In this document: positions 24,073 to 32,500 of the stretch, in pieces
Position numbering within the stretch: position 1 is the stretch's first letter
Layout of the letters: the number at the start of each line of letters is the position of its first letter
Source: Lachnospiraceae bacterium
Lineage (GTDB): Bacteria; Bacillota; Clostridia; Lachnospirales; Lachnospiraceae
Reading direction: 5' to 3'
DNA: 37,612 bases
Assembly: GCA_014804785.1 (NCBI GenBank)
Contig: JAAUZD010000024.1
Coordinates: forward strand, 1-37,612
Translations under genes and position numbers: made by a program
The notes under the pieces: generated by a model
What the model saw: only the letters and a program-made list of their open reading frames with translations
Told to the model about the DNA's origin: nothing
The model's database searches: none

Positions 24073-25617
24073 ATGGCAAAGGACTATTTAACTCAGTTTC
24101 TTCCCGATTTAGAAGAATTTAAAGAAAAAACAATGCAATTCCATAACGGAGAAATGACCGTAGCTGCATACAAAAGTTTTTCCGGCGGCTTTGGAAGCTA
24201 TGCCCAGCGGGGCGGAAAAAAACATATGCTGCGGCTCCGTATGGCAGGCGGACGTCTCACAAAAGAACGCTTAAAATTCATTGTAACACGCTGCGAAAAG
24301 TATGGAATCGACCGGCTGAAAATGACCACCTGCCAGTCCATCCAGCTGCATAATCTGGAAGCAGATGATTTATGCTTGCTCATGGAAGAGGCATGGCGAG
24401 CGGGAATGATTTCCAGAGGCGGCGGCGGTGATTTTCCGCGCAATGTCATGGCATCCCCTTTATCCGGTGTACAGAAAAGTGAATTTTTTGACGTGATGCC
24501 TTACGCCGAGGCAGCAGGCGAATACCTTATGGATTTCATCAAGGCAGTAAAATTTCCCCGCAAATTGAAGGTATGCTTTTCCAACTCACCTGAAAATGAA
24601 ACCCACGCCACCTTCCGCGACTTAGGCTTTACTGCCAGAGCGGATCATACCTTTGATGTATATATTGCCGGAGGTCTGGGCATCAAACCCGCACTGGGCA
24701 TATGTGCTGCCAAAAAAGTTCCACCCAAAAAAATTCTTTATTATATCAAAGCAATGGTCAACACTTTCATCACCTACGGCAACTTTGAAAACCGCAGCAA
24801 AGCAAGAACACGGTTCATGCAGGAAACGCTGGGGAAAGACGGACTTCTTGCTGCATATCAGGAGCAGCTTGACAAGGTCTTTGTCAAAGAAGCCCTTGAC
24901 CTTCACATCCCCATCCACGAAATTACAAAGCAGGGATCCGAACGCCCTATTTCCAACAAACGAATCATTCCTCAAAAGCAAGAAGGGCTGTATTCTGTAT
25001 TCTATCAGCCCATTGGCGGGAATCTTACACCGGCTAAAGCAGCACAATTGTATCAATTAATTGAACCCATGGAAGATGTGGAAATCAGACTGACTCCACA
25101 GGAAGGAATGTACCTCATCAACTGCAATGCCGAAGAAGCACAGGCAGTTCTGGATGCAACAGATGACGGTGCCCGGAATCTCTTTGAAACCTCCACGGCC
25201 TGCATCGGCGCTTCTATCTGTCAGGTAGGAATCGGCGACTCCCAGTCTCTATTGTCCGCCTGCATCAACGCAGTCCGCAAAGAAAATTTTGCCGACGGTG
25301 TTCTCCCTAAAATTTATATTTCCGGCTGTCCCTCCTCCTGCGGTACACATCAGATTGGAACACTTGGTTTCAGGGGCGGCATCCGCCAGACACCTTCAGG
25401 ACCTGAATCTGCCTTTGCTGTTTTTGAAGGGGGATGCCCTCTGCAGGGAAAGGAAATACTTGCGGATATGGGAAAATCCATATTGGTCAAAGACCTCCCT
25501 GCATTCCTCGTGGAACTTGGAAAAATGATAACCGCTGACAACAGCCGCTATGAGCAATGGATTGCTCTTCATCATGAAAAGTTTGCTCAGCTGCTAGATC
25601 AATATACGTCTTCCTGA
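24073..25617 (+). CDS. Siroheme [4Fe-4S] sulfite/nitrite reductase (ferredoxin type)
   Basis: 514 residues from the ATG at 24073 behind AAGGAGG; the frame starting at 24007 includes the untranslated leader. Both ferredoxin-like half-domains are present (RLRMAGGRLTKERLKFIV; KMTTCQSIQLHNL), as are the cluster ligands C-x5-C (Cys377, Cys383) and C-x3-C (Cys419, Cys423 in SGCPSSCGTHQIG) that bind the 4Fe-4S coupled to siroheme. It catalyses six-electron reduction of sulfite or nitrite; which one cannot be decided by eye. No siroheme synthesis, sulfate activation or nitrate genes are next to it. It is a single-gene unit. AACTA-8 bp-TAGTT at 23941-23958 is a possible operator. Confidence 0.9.
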   Translation: MAKDYLTQFLPDLEEFKEKTMQFHNGEMTVAAYKSFSGGFGSYAQRGGKKHMLRLRMAGGRLTKERLKFIVTRCEKYGIDRLKMTTCQSIQLHNLEADDLCLLMEEAWRAGMISRGGGGDFPRNVMASPLSGVQKSEFFDVMPYAEAAGEYLMDFIKAVKFPRKLKVCFSNSPENETHATFRDLGFTARADHTFDVYIAGGLGIKPALGICAAKKVPPKKILYYIKAMVNTFITYGNFENRSKARTRFMQETLGKDGLLAAYQEQLDKVFVKEALDLHIPIHEITKQGSERPISNKRIIPQKQEGLYSVFYQPIGGNLTPAKAAQLYQLIEPMEDVEIRLTPQEGMYLINCNAEEAQAVLDATDDGARNLFETSTACIGASICQVGIGDSQSLLSACINAVRKENFADGVLPKIYISGCPSSCGTHQIGTLGFRGGIRQTPSGPESAFAVFEGGCPLQGKEILADMGKSILVKDLPAFLVELGKMITADNSRYEQWIALHHEKFAQLLDQYTSS

Positions 25618-25681
25618 TAGTGCACCTCACGCTGCTCTTGTGCTGCCCTATGCCTCTGACCACGGTTTTCCTTCATACTGC

Positions 25682-26827
25682 TCAAAAAACACTCATGAAT
25701 ATAATCCCAACACATAATATGACATAAAGCACAACGAGCAAAACAAATCCCCAATCAGGTATATAATGCATCTTCCGCCCCTGAATCAGCTTTACACCTT
25801 TTCGCGCACAGAGCTCATGCATGGCGGAAACCTGATTCCAGTCCTGAAAACTCTCCTTTGCAATGACCTCATAATTCTTCTTGTCTTTATAAAAAATATA
25901 AAATGCGTCCCCTGTCTCCACAAGCCACTCAAACTTCTCCCATGCATGATTATTCCGCATGCCCTCAGGTGTCCTTACACATACGCCCGACTCTGACAGC
26001 ATAATCTGCCACACACCGCACTCCCTGTCTCTGACAGCGGGCTTCTTAATCTGCTTTCTGAACGACTTCTCCGGATCACGGAAAAAAAGCCGGACAGTAA
26101 TCAATACTGCAATACCCAGACCATATCCAGCTGACACCCAACTAAAATATCCCTCCACCAGGTAAAGACAAACAAGCATGGATATCACCATCCAAAGACC
26201 AAAAAGCAAGACAGTACGCACCCGTTTCTTCCTTCCAAACGTTCCACTGGTTATGATACTCACCGCGCCCTTCCTGAAATCTACCCATCGCATCTCATCA
26301 AGCGTATAAGTTAAGCATATTCCTTCCGCTTCTTCCTCTGTATCGTTTCCTTCTATCTCTTGCGGATGACGAATTCTGTCCAAAAAACTCTCTCTTTCCT
26401 GTACCTCTGCAAACACCCGAAGAGGAACGATAATCCATGCTGGACGCTGTTCCGTCTTCAGATATCCAAGCATAAGCAGCCGGCGTGTTGTGCGAATCAG
26501 CTTTATATTACTACAGGACACTTCACTGCTGCCTTCTCTGTCTACTTTTAACATGCCACCCTCCAGCCATACCGTCCACTGCTGCCCCGATATACTCTTT
26601 CCGATATTGGTATAAGTGCGGACGATCGATAGCAGAAGCACTGCCACAATCAGAACCGCAAACCAGCCCGCTATGCGCGGCATGATAATCAGATACAAAA
26701 CAAAAAGAAGAATTATTTTAAGCCCCGCCGTCTTACTGTATCTGATTTGCTCCAGAAAAGCATGAAAACAAAATTCCCTGATTTCCGGCTGTTCTAATAT
26801 ATATTCGTATTTTTTTGAACTCTCCAT
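25682..26827 (-). CDS. Membrane protein with two YcxB-like halves
   Basis: 381 residues from the ATG at 26825-26827, which has AGGA upstream. The longer frame to 26899 is wrong because its first 24 codons are the terminator of coaBC. The protein is an internal duplication: each half has a hydrophobic hairpin (about 40-75 and 210-245 in this numbering) followed by a YcxB-like domain, the first with AWIIVPLRVFAEVQERESFL and the second with WEKFEWLVETGDAFYIFYK and VIAKESFQDWNQVSAM. A final membrane helix (FVLLVVLYVILCVGIIFM) ends the chain. YcxB-like domains have no assigned biochemical role. Convergent with the sulfite reductase gene, with only 64 bp between stops. Confidence 0.75.
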   Translation of the reverse strand: MESSKKYEYILEQPEIREFCFHAFLEQIRYSKTAGLKIILLFVLYLIIMPRIAGWFAVLIVAVLLLSIVRTYTNIGKSISGQQWTVWLEGGMLKVDREGSSEVSCSNIKLIRTTRRLLMLGYLKTEQRPAWIIVPLRVFAEVQERESFLDRIRHPQEIEGNDTEEEAEGICLTYTLDEMRWVDFRKGAVSIITSGTFGRKKRVRTVLLFGLWMVISMLVCLYLVEGYFSWVSAGYGLGIAVLITVRLFFRDPEKSFRKQIKKPAVRDRECGVWQIMLSESGVCVRTPEGMRNNHAWEKFEWLVETGDAFYIFYKDKKNYEVIAKESFQDWNQVSAMHELCARKGVKLIQGRKMHYIPDWGFVLLVVLYVILCVGIIFMSVF

Positions 26828-26856
26828 ATATGTATCCTGCCTTTGCGATATTCTGT

Positions 26857-26896
26857 AAAAAGAAACTGATCCCATGAATCGAATCAGTTTCTTTTT
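26857..26896 (-). terminator. Terminator of the panT-coaX-coaBC operon
   Basis: AAAAAGAAACTGAT (26857-26870) and ATCAGTTTCTTTTT (26883-26896) are perfect 14-bp arms with a 12-base loop and built-in T-run on the minus strand, starting 6 bases past the coaBC stop. It decides the start of the next gene. Confidence 0.9.
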
Positions 26897-26902
26897 CATC
26901 TG

Positions 26903-28090
26903 CTATCTGTGTTCCATAATGTAGGTGAGCAGCTGATCTGCCACTTCGTCCTTTCCCATCATCGGAAGTTGTACTGTATCATTTCTTGCGAGCAGAGTCA
27001 CGACATTGGTGTCCGTGCCAAATCCTGCTCCCTGTTCTTTCAGATTGTTTGCCACAATCAAATCCAGATTCTTTTTCTCCAGCTTTTTGCGGGAATTCTC
27101 TATCATGTTCTCTGTTTCCATGGAGAATCCGCACAAAAACTGCCCTTCTCTTTTATGGCTTCCTAAAAATCCTAAGATATCTTCCGTGCGCTCAAGCAAA
27201 ATGCTCATATCGTCATCCGTCTTCTTCATCTTCTCATCTGCCGTATGCATGGGACGATAATCTGCAACAGCTGCTGCCTTGATGATGATATCCTGCTCCT
27301 GCGCACACTCTTTTACCGCCTGCGCCATATCTGCGGCAGATGTGATTTCCACTGTATGCACTCCCATAGGCGGAATCAGATCCGTCTTCCCAGTTACAAG
27401 CGTCACCTCAGCCCCGCGCATCATTGCGGCTCTTGCTATGGCATATCCCATCTTTCCGGTAGAGTGATTGGTGATATAACGCACCGGATCGATTTTTTCC
27501 TGGGTAGGTCCTGCCGTCACCAGTACCTTGGTTCCTTCCATGTCTTTGGGATATAATGCCTTGATAATATATTCCAATAAAAGTTCCGGCTCAGGCATTT
27601 TGCCCTCCCCTGTATCGCCGCAGGCTAAATATCCCACAGCCGGCGTGATCACTTCCATACCATAGTTTTGAAGAATCTTCATATTATCCTGCACAATGGG
27701 ATTTAAGTACATCCGCGTGTTCATCGCAGGCGCAATCAACTTGGGGCATTCGCAGGCAAGCAGGGTGGTTGTCAGCATGTCGTCCGCTATTCCGTGGGCT
27801 GCCTTGGCAATCACATTAGCGGATGCCGGCGCAACCATAAACACATCCGTTTGCCTCGCTAAAGACACATGCGCCACATTATGCTGAAAATTACGGTCAA
27901 ATGTATCTACCAGACACTTATTTCCTGTCAACTCTTCAAAGGTAATTGGATTAATAAAGTTCGTGGCATTTGGGGTCATGATCACCGTGACATCCGCCTT
28001 GCGCTTTTTCAGCATACTTGCAAGCGTGGCAATCTTGTAGGCAGCAATACTGCCTGTTACACCAAGTACAATGTGTTTTCCCTGTAACAT
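26903..28090 (-). CDS. coaBC: Bifunctional phosphopantothenoylcysteine decarboxylase/phosphopantothenate-cysteine ligase
   Basis: 395 residues. CoaC half (1-180): GVTGSIAAYK flavin loop, His74 in HVSLAR, PAMNTRM (121-127) and Cys157 in GYLACGDTGEGKM, the catalytic His, Asn and Cys. CoaB half (190-395): VLVTAGPTQEKIDPVRYITN, HSTGKMGYAIA, AAVADYRP and a KKLEKKNLDLIVANNL lysine stretch for CTP and substrate binding. It joins 4'-phosphopantothenate to cysteine and decarboxylates the product to 4'-phosphopantetheine, with FMN. Third gene of the operon, 17 bp after coaX; SD GGGAGGGAAAGG. Confidence 0.97.
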   Translation of the reverse strand: MLQGKHIVLGVTGSIAAYKIATLASMLKKRKADVTVIMTPNATNFINPITFEELTGNKCLVDTFDRNFQHNVAHVSLARQTDVFMVAPASANVIAKAAHGIADDMLTTTLLACECPKLIAPAMNTRMYLNPIVQDNMKILQNYGMEVITPAVGYLACGDTGEGKMPEPELLLEYIIKALYPKDMEGTKVLVTAGPTQEKIDPVRYITNHSTGKMGYAIARAAMMRGAEVTLVTGKTDLIPPMGVHTVEITSAADMAQAVKECAQEQDIIIKAAAVADYRPMHTADEKMKKTDDDMSILLERTEDILGFLGSHKREGQFLCGFSMETENMIENSRKKLEKKNLDLIVANNLKEQGAGFGTDTNVVTLLARNDTVQLPMMGKDEVADQLLTYIMEHR

Positions 28091-28107
28091 CCTTTCCCTC
28101 CCTGTCC

Positions 28108-28884
28108 CTACGCTGTAGGCTCCATATTCTTCCAGTAGATTACGTTCAGTCCTTTTAAAGTCAGCTCATTATCATAAATAATCTTTTTCTTGCAATAAGG
28201 TACGATACAGCCTGCAAGTCCGCCGGTAGCGACCACATCTGCCTGATACCCCAGTTCCTCCCATATGCGCTCGATCATACCATCCATGCAGGCAGCCTGC
28301 CCCATGATAATACCGCTCTTCATACAGTCTATGGTATTTTTCCCGATTATCTTTTTCGGTGCTTCCAGGCTGATCCTTGGCAACTGGGAGGTACGGTTCA
28401 CCAGAGATTCCAATGATACCTTGACGCCGGGCAGAATCATGCCCCCGATATAGTTTTTCTTTTCATCCACTACGCTGATGGTAGTGGCAGTGCCCATATC
28501 AATCATGATAATGGGGGCTCCATAATATTTCAGCCCTGCTACCGCATTGACAATGAGATCCGCTCCAACCTGCGCCGGATTATCCATCAGGATATTCAAT
28601 CCCGTTTTCACACCTGGACCAACAATAAGAGGTGTTGTATGAAGAAGCTTCTCCATAGCTGCATTTACGATATTGATCAGCGGCGGAACGACTGAAGCTA
28701 TAATGCAGCCTGTGATTTCTTCCATTTTAATGTGATACAGGTCAAAAAGAGTCTTAAACTCCACCACATATTCCAGTTCTGTCTTAGAAATGTTGGTGGA
28801 CACTCTCTCCACAAAATAAATCTTTTCCTGCTCCATGCATCCAATTACAATATTGGTATTTCCTATATCTACCGCTAAAATCAT
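28108..28884 (-). CDS. coaX: Type III pantothenate kinase
   Basis: 258 residues. ASKHA-type motifs: MILAVDIGNTNIVIG (phosphate 1), MDNPAQVGADLIVNAVAG (pantothenate binding; the usual GADR is GADL here) and MIDMGTATTISVVD (phosphate 2), then GGMILPGVKVSLESL and VVATGGLAG. It makes 4'-phosphopantothenate from pantothenate and ATP, is insensitive to CoA feedback in characterised members and needs a monovalent cation. Lies between the pantothenate transporter component and coaBC, giving uptake and two or three steps in a row. Confidence 0.96.
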   Translation of the reverse strand: MILAVDIGNTNIVIGCMEQEKIYFVERVSTNISKTELEYVVEFKTLFDLYHIKMEEITGCIIASVVPPLINIVNAAMEKLLHTTPLIVGPGVKTGLNILMDNPAQVGADLIVNAVAGLKYYGAPIIMIDMGTATTISVVDEKKNYIGGMILPGVKVSLESLVNRTSQLPRISLEAPKKIIGKNTIDCMKSGIIMGQAACMDGMIERIWEELGYQADVVATGGLAGCIVPYCKKKIIYDNELTLKGLNVIYWKNMEPTA

Positions 28885-28946
28885 TTTCCTTCTCCAATCC
28901 AGTTTCCACTTTTGCCCATTTACCGTCTTATTTTATGTCCGCCGTT

Positions 28947-29765
28947 CTATTTTAATTCTTTGATTGGTTTTACATGTATCAGTGCCATGCCGACACCTGC
29001 TATCAGAATTGCCGCAACTACTGCCTCCACAATTCCATTAAAACTGATTACGCCCATAATCACATCAATGACCGCATCTCCTGCGATGCCAAGCGCGTTG
29101 GCATAAGCATCTTTGTATAAAATAAAAATGCCGCTCATGACAAATAACGTGTTTGTAAAAGCTCCCGATAATCCTGCATAGGCAAGCGCAATACCCGATG
29201 CCTTTTTTGCCCTGACAACCACACTAAGAACTACAAACAGCACAATTCCAGAAATAAGTCCTACTACAGTACCTGCAAGACTGCCTGCCCCATCTATTAA
29301 ATTGTTGACAAATGCTCTTACGGAAATAAAAAGAATGACAGCTGCCACTGCATTGACTACAACACGCCATATTTTCTGTTCGCTCTTTAATACATTCCGA
29401 ATCAGAATATACACAAAATAGGGAATAATCCCAACTAAAATCCTGGGTACAAAGCAGATGTACATACTTTTAAAGACACCTGATATACCAATCATATTGG
29501 CAGCCAGCACAGGCGAGAATACAAATGCTGATGCAGTTGCCGCCTTAAACGTGTTGTTGATAAAGCTCGTCAGCCCAAACACAAATCCTAAAAATGCACC
29601 TTTTTTCGGTCCTAAAAATAGCGCTCCAAGGATTACCGGGATATGAATGACCGTTGCATTGATAACAACTAATGGGATATATCCCAGCGGTGTAAATGCC
29701 ATTATGACAATAATGGCGGTGAACAGTGCTGTCAGCACTAATTCATAAGTTTTTTCATTTTTCAT
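28947..29765 (-). CDS. ECF transporter S component, probable pantothenate uptake (PanT-like)
   Basis: 272 residues with six or more membrane helices. LVLTALFTAIIVIMAFTPLG and GALFLGPKKGAFLGFVFGL are typical of S components of energy-coupling-factor vitamin transporters; the TM1 Ala-x-x-x-Ala-like pattern (LTALFTAII) contacts the EcfT subunit. First gene of the operon with coaX and coaBC, so pantothenate is the likely substrate, although the S-component sequence alone does not prove it. The shared EcfA/A'/T module must be elsewhere. SD GGAGGAAAGTACC before the ATG, and a promoter at 29814-29842. The chain is longer than the usual 180-200 residues, with extra central helices. Confidence 0.82.
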   Translation of the reverse strand: MKNEKTYELVLTALFTAIIVIMAFTPLGYIPLVVINATVIHIPVILGALFLGPKKGAFLGFVFGLTSFINNTFKAATASAFVFSPVLAANMIGISGVFKSMYICFVPRILVGIIPYFVYILIRNVLKSEQKIWRVVVNAVAAVILFISVRAFVNNLIDGAGSLAGTVVGLISGIVLFVVLSVVVRAKKASGIALAYAGLSGAFTNTLFVMSGIFILYKDAYANALGIAGDAVIDVIMGVISFNGIVEAVVAAILIAGVGMALIHVKPIKELK

Positions 29766-29813
29766 GGTACTTTCCTCCTGTTATTATTCTCATGTGAGAT
29801 ACAATACGGTGTA

Positions 29814-29842
29814 ATCATACCACATTGATATTTTTTTGACAA
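29814..29842 (-). promoter_or_regulatory. Sigma-A promoter of the CoA operon
   Basis: Minus strand TTGTCA (29837-29842), 17 bp, TATGAT (29814-29819), about 40 bp upstream of the S-component SD. The leader is too short for a riboswitch. Confidence 0.75.
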
Positions 29843-29863
29843 TGTTTTTATTGGAAAACATTC

Positions 29864-30481
29864 CTATCTCAATTCTCTTCTGCTATCAATTTCCAGCTTA
29901 TCAAATATATTGGACATATGCTTTTTTACGGTAGCTTCCGATATAAAGAGTTCTTCCCCTATTTCCCTGTTAGTCAGACCTCTCCTGGCAAGTTCTGCCA
30001 CCTGTTTTTCCGCTCTGGTCAGTTTAGAAAAATCCAGTTCCCGCTTCTTTTCCCTCTTCTCTGCCCCGGCTTCTGCGTCCCTATCCTCATCCATCGGCTT
30101 TTTCTTATCTTCCTGTATCTGGGTACGGGATTCCTCCTTTAGGATTACATAGCATACAAACCCATAAAATAAAGGTCTTATATCCAGCGCCAGTTCTGCC
30201 ATCAGCGTTTCCAATAAAATCCTATTCTGAATCATGCTTACATAAATAAGCATAAAGGTTTCAAGGTACCCCGCCATAATAGCGTTCTTCCTAAAAATTG
30301 TTTTAACATCTTCCCATCTCATCCCTTTTTCAAGATACGGAATGCACAATATGATACACCCTGCAAGAAACATTCCAATATACTTGGGACTGAAAAGCAG
30401 CAGTGCCTCTGTCTTAAGCAGACAGCAGAGGAAAATCATGTATAAAACCATCGCTGCAAGTTTTTTTATCGTCCTTTTCAT
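29864..30481 (-). CDS. Membrane-bound LuxR-type transcriptional regulator
   Basis: 205 residues. The N-terminal 120 residues hold about four hydrophobic segments (LAAMVLYMIFLCCLLKTEAL, IGMFLAGCIILCIPYL, GYLETFMLIYVSMI, PLFYGFVCYVIL). A charged linker leads to a LuxR/GerE helix-turn-helix at about 155-205: LTRAEKQVAELARRGLTNRE, IGEELFISEATVKKHMSNIF. There is no receiver domain, so this is a one-component membrane-tethered regulator. It starts 8 bp after the stop of the MotA-like gene, suggesting a two-gene sensing unit. The end of the HTH is the end of the protein, so the last helix is short. Signal and targets unknown. Confidence 0.82.
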   Translation of the reverse strand: MKRTIKKLAAMVLYMIFLCCLLKTEALLLFSPKYIGMFLAGCIILCIPYLEKGMRWEDVKTIFRKNAIMAGYLETFMLIYVSMIQNRILLETLMAELALDIRPLFYGFVCYVILKEESRTQIQEDKKKPMDEDRDAEAGAEKREKKRELDFSKLTRAEKQVAELARRGLTNREIGEELFISEATVKKHMSNIFDKLEIDSRRELR

Positions 30482-30489
30482 AGGCGACC

Positions 30490-30957
30490 CTATTCCTTTT
30501 CGCTGATATATTCCTGTATTTCGATATTCAGTCTTGCCTGCAAAGGCAAGAGAATCAGCGCGATTCCCATACCGTAAATAAGTGAAAGCATGGCTACTGA
30601 AAAATTTGGACCAAGAGTTGCCGGATTATCCACATGGTAAAGGATGAGAATCCCCTGTATGGCACATGTGAATACAGACAAAATCAACATGATTTTAATG
30701 GTCAGACTTACTGACTCTTTTGCCCGCTTAAGTTCTGTCAGGCTTGCCGGCGCCTTTTTCCCTATTCCAAGACGAAATGCGTTGTTGAAATCCTTCAGCA
30801 ATCCCCCCGATATCAGCAGCGGAATCAAAAACAATATCAAAAAAAGAAACGTGTAAAAATCCCAAAAGCTGGTCACATAATTTCCATCCACTCCAAATGA
30901 CGTAACACACATGAATCCTGTCACTAATATGACACTTATAATTGATAATAAATACAT
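30490..30957 (-). CDS. Small membrane protein resembling the MotA/TolQ/ExbB channel core
   Basis: 155 residues with four membrane segments at about 3-20, 30-50, 86-108 and 121-145. The last two, with NPATLGPNFSVAMLSLIYGM and ILLPLQARL, closely echo the MotA/ExbB end (LGP..AVALLTTLYG, then ...LP...KL); the WDFYTFLFLILFLIPLLISG segment echoes the earlier MotA helix (FxD-P-S-x-x-hydrophobic). A cytoplasmic loop separates helix 2 and helix 3, as in that family but shorter. No MotB/TolR/ExbD partner is adjacent; instead the membrane LuxR regulator follows. SD GGAGGAG 6 bases before the ATG. Family call is by pattern only. Confidence 0.6.
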   Translation of the reverse strand: MYLLSIISVILVTGFMCVTSFGVDGNYVTSFWDFYTFLFLILFLIPLLISGGLLKDFNNAFRLGIGKKAPASLTELKRAKESVSLTIKIMLILSVFTCAIQGILILYHVDNPATLGPNFSVAMLSLIYGMGIALILLPLQARLNIEIQEYISEKE

Positions 30958-31023
30958 ATCTGCTCCTCCTTTTTCCTTCGGACTCTTTTTATGGCTTTAT
31001 TCTATCCGGTAAATGATAAAAAG

Positions 31024-31057
31024 AAAATACTACTTTTGGATTAAAAAGTAGTATTTT
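31024..31057 (-). terminator. Terminator of hisS
   Basis: AAAATACTACTTTT (31024-31037) and AAAAGTAGTATTTT (31044-31057) form a perfect 14-bp stem, loop GGATTA; on the minus strand it is followed by CTTTTTATC, 15 bases past the hisS stop. Confidence 0.85.
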
Positions 31058-31071
31058 TCGTAGTAATATCA

Positions 31072-32331
31072 TTATTTGAGCGGGTTCTTATAAAATTCCC
31101 GGAAGTCCGTATACCCTTCCTTAGTCAGCTGCTCTTTCTGGAACTTTTTATTCTTATTCATCCGAACTACCAGTACCTGTTTTCCTTCTCTCCGTTCCTC
31201 CTGTGCCTTAGCGATCACTTTACACAATTCCTCTCCGGGAAGTCCTTTTTCCAGAAGATATGCCACCTTGGATGGCTGGGAGGGTACTTTAAAGCCGCTT
31301 TCCATAAGAAGCAGGATAATTCTCTCAAATCCAATGGAAAAGCCGCATGCCGGCACATCATTTCCGGTAAATTTTCCTACCATTTTATCATATCTTCCGC
31401 CGCCGCCGCAGCTTCCGCCAAACTCAGGCATTGCAATCTCAAAGATGGTTCCCGTATAATAGGACATTCCGCGCACCAGCGTGGGATCGAACACAAGCTC
31501 AAAGTCAGAACACTGGGTAGCACGTACGCTTTCCATAATCTCCTGAAGACTGACCCTCACTTCCTCCTCCAGATAATCTCCTAATTCTCCGGCAAGAAAA
31601 CCAAGACCATCCTCGGCGCTTTCCATTCCCTTGAACAATGCCAGATATTTATCCACGCTTTCCTTAGCAAATCCATTTTCTAAAAGTTCTTTCTCCACAC
31701 CGTCAAGACCAATCTTGTCCATCTTATCAAGAGTGATAAATACACTGTCGTAGCTGTCTTCTGCAAATCCGCTGTATGCTGCCATTGCCTTTAAGATTCT
31801 TCTCTCATTGATTCTGATCTGAAAATTCTTAAATCCCAGCTTTCCCAAAGTGGTGGTGGTTGCCAGTATCAGCTCTATTTCTGCAAGATTGGAAGACTCC
31901 CCAAGAATATCAATGTCACACTGCATAAACTGACGGTAACGTCCCCTCTGAGGCCTGTCCGCCCTCCACACATTTCCCATCTGGAGTGCCTTGAAGGGAT
32001 TCGGCAGTTCGTTTGCATGATTAGAGTAAAACCGTACTAACGGCACCGTAAGATCATAACGAAGCCCGCCGTCAACCAGATCCTTTTCACTCTCAGCTGT
32101 CTCCAGATTCAGCTTCTCTCCTCTTTTTAGAATTTTGAAAATCAGTTTTTCATTCTCGCCGCCTTGCTTGTTACTCAAATTTTCAATGTTTTCCACACAC
32201 GGCGTCTCAATGGAAGTGAACCCAAAAGCTCCATAGGTTTCCTTAATTACACCAATTACATAATCCCGAATCTGCATTTCCTCGGGAAGAATATCCTTCA
32301 TGCCGGTAACCGGCTTCTTGCTAAGTGCCAT
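31072..32331 (-). CDS. hisS: Histidyl-tRNA synthetase
   Basis: 419 residues from the ATG at 32329-32331, with AGGAG 8 bases upstream; the longer frame to 32673 crosses the promoter. Class II core: KPVTGMKDILPEEMQIRD at the N-terminus, motif 2 near QMGNVWRADRPQRGRYRQF, the histidine-specific LVRGMSYYTGTIFEI, and motif 3 in GFSIGFERIILLL with SCGGGGRYDKMVG. The C-terminal anticodon-binding domain is shorter than in E. coli but complete. Charges tRNA-His in the cytosol. The leader is about 30 bases, too short for a T-box. Confidence 0.97.
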   Translation of the reverse strand: MALSKKPVTGMKDILPEEMQIRDYVIGVIKETYGAFGFTSIETPCVENIENLSNKQGGENEKLIFKILKRGEKLNLETAESEKDLVDGGLRYDLTVPLVRFYSNHANELPNPFKALQMGNVWRADRPQRGRYRQFMQCDIDILGESSNLAEIELILATTTTLGKLGFKNFQIRINERRILKAMAAYSGFAEDSYDSVFITLDKMDKIGLDGVEKELLENGFAKESVDKYLALFKGMESAEDGLGFLAGELGDYLEEEVRVSLQEIMESVRATQCSDFELVFDPTLVRGMSYYTGTIFEIAMPEFGGSCGGGGRYDKMVGKFTGNDVPACGFSIGFERIILLLMESGFKVPSQPSKVAYLLEKGLPGEELCKVIAKAQEERREGKQVLVVRMNKNKKFQKEQLTKEGYTDFREFYKNPLK

Positions 32332-32365
32332 CTCTTTTACTCCTCTGTCAATTATATACTTTGCA

Positions 32366-32394
32366 ATTTTACACTTTTTTCCCTTATAATGCAA
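32366..32394 (-). promoter_or_regulatory. Sigma-A promoter of hisS
   Basis: Minus strand TTGCAT (32389-32394), 17 bp, TAAAAT (32366-32371). Divergent from the DAHP synthase promoter. Confidence 0.65.
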
Positions 32395-32442
32395 GTCGTT
32401 CCCACTGTCTTTATCAGATTTTTGCAACAGTTCAGCTTTCCA

Positions 32443-32471
32443 TTGCAATTCCCTTTTTTGTATATTATAAT
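32443..32471 (+). promoter_or_regulatory. Sigma-A promoter of the DAHP synthase gene
   Basis: TTGCAA (32443-32448), 17 bp, TATAAT (32466-32471), 30 bp before the start codon; no room for a leader-type attenuator. Confidence 0.75.
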
Positions 32472-32500
32472 GTACAAGATTACTTGAGGAGGAAAAAAAC

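Noticed and set aside
26828-26899. N-terminal 24 residues of the longest YcxB-like frame
   Set aside because: The bases form the perfect 14-bp coaBC terminator, and a good ribosome-binding site precedes the ATG at 26827.
29766-29863. Riboswitch before the pantothenate/CoA operon
   Set aside because: The promoter leaves a leader of about 45 bases, without room or structure for a riboswitch.
32332-32500. Possible T-box or attenuator before hisS or the DAHP synthase gene
   Set aside because: Both promoters are seen with leaders of only about 30 bases, far too short for a T-box or leader-peptide attenuator.
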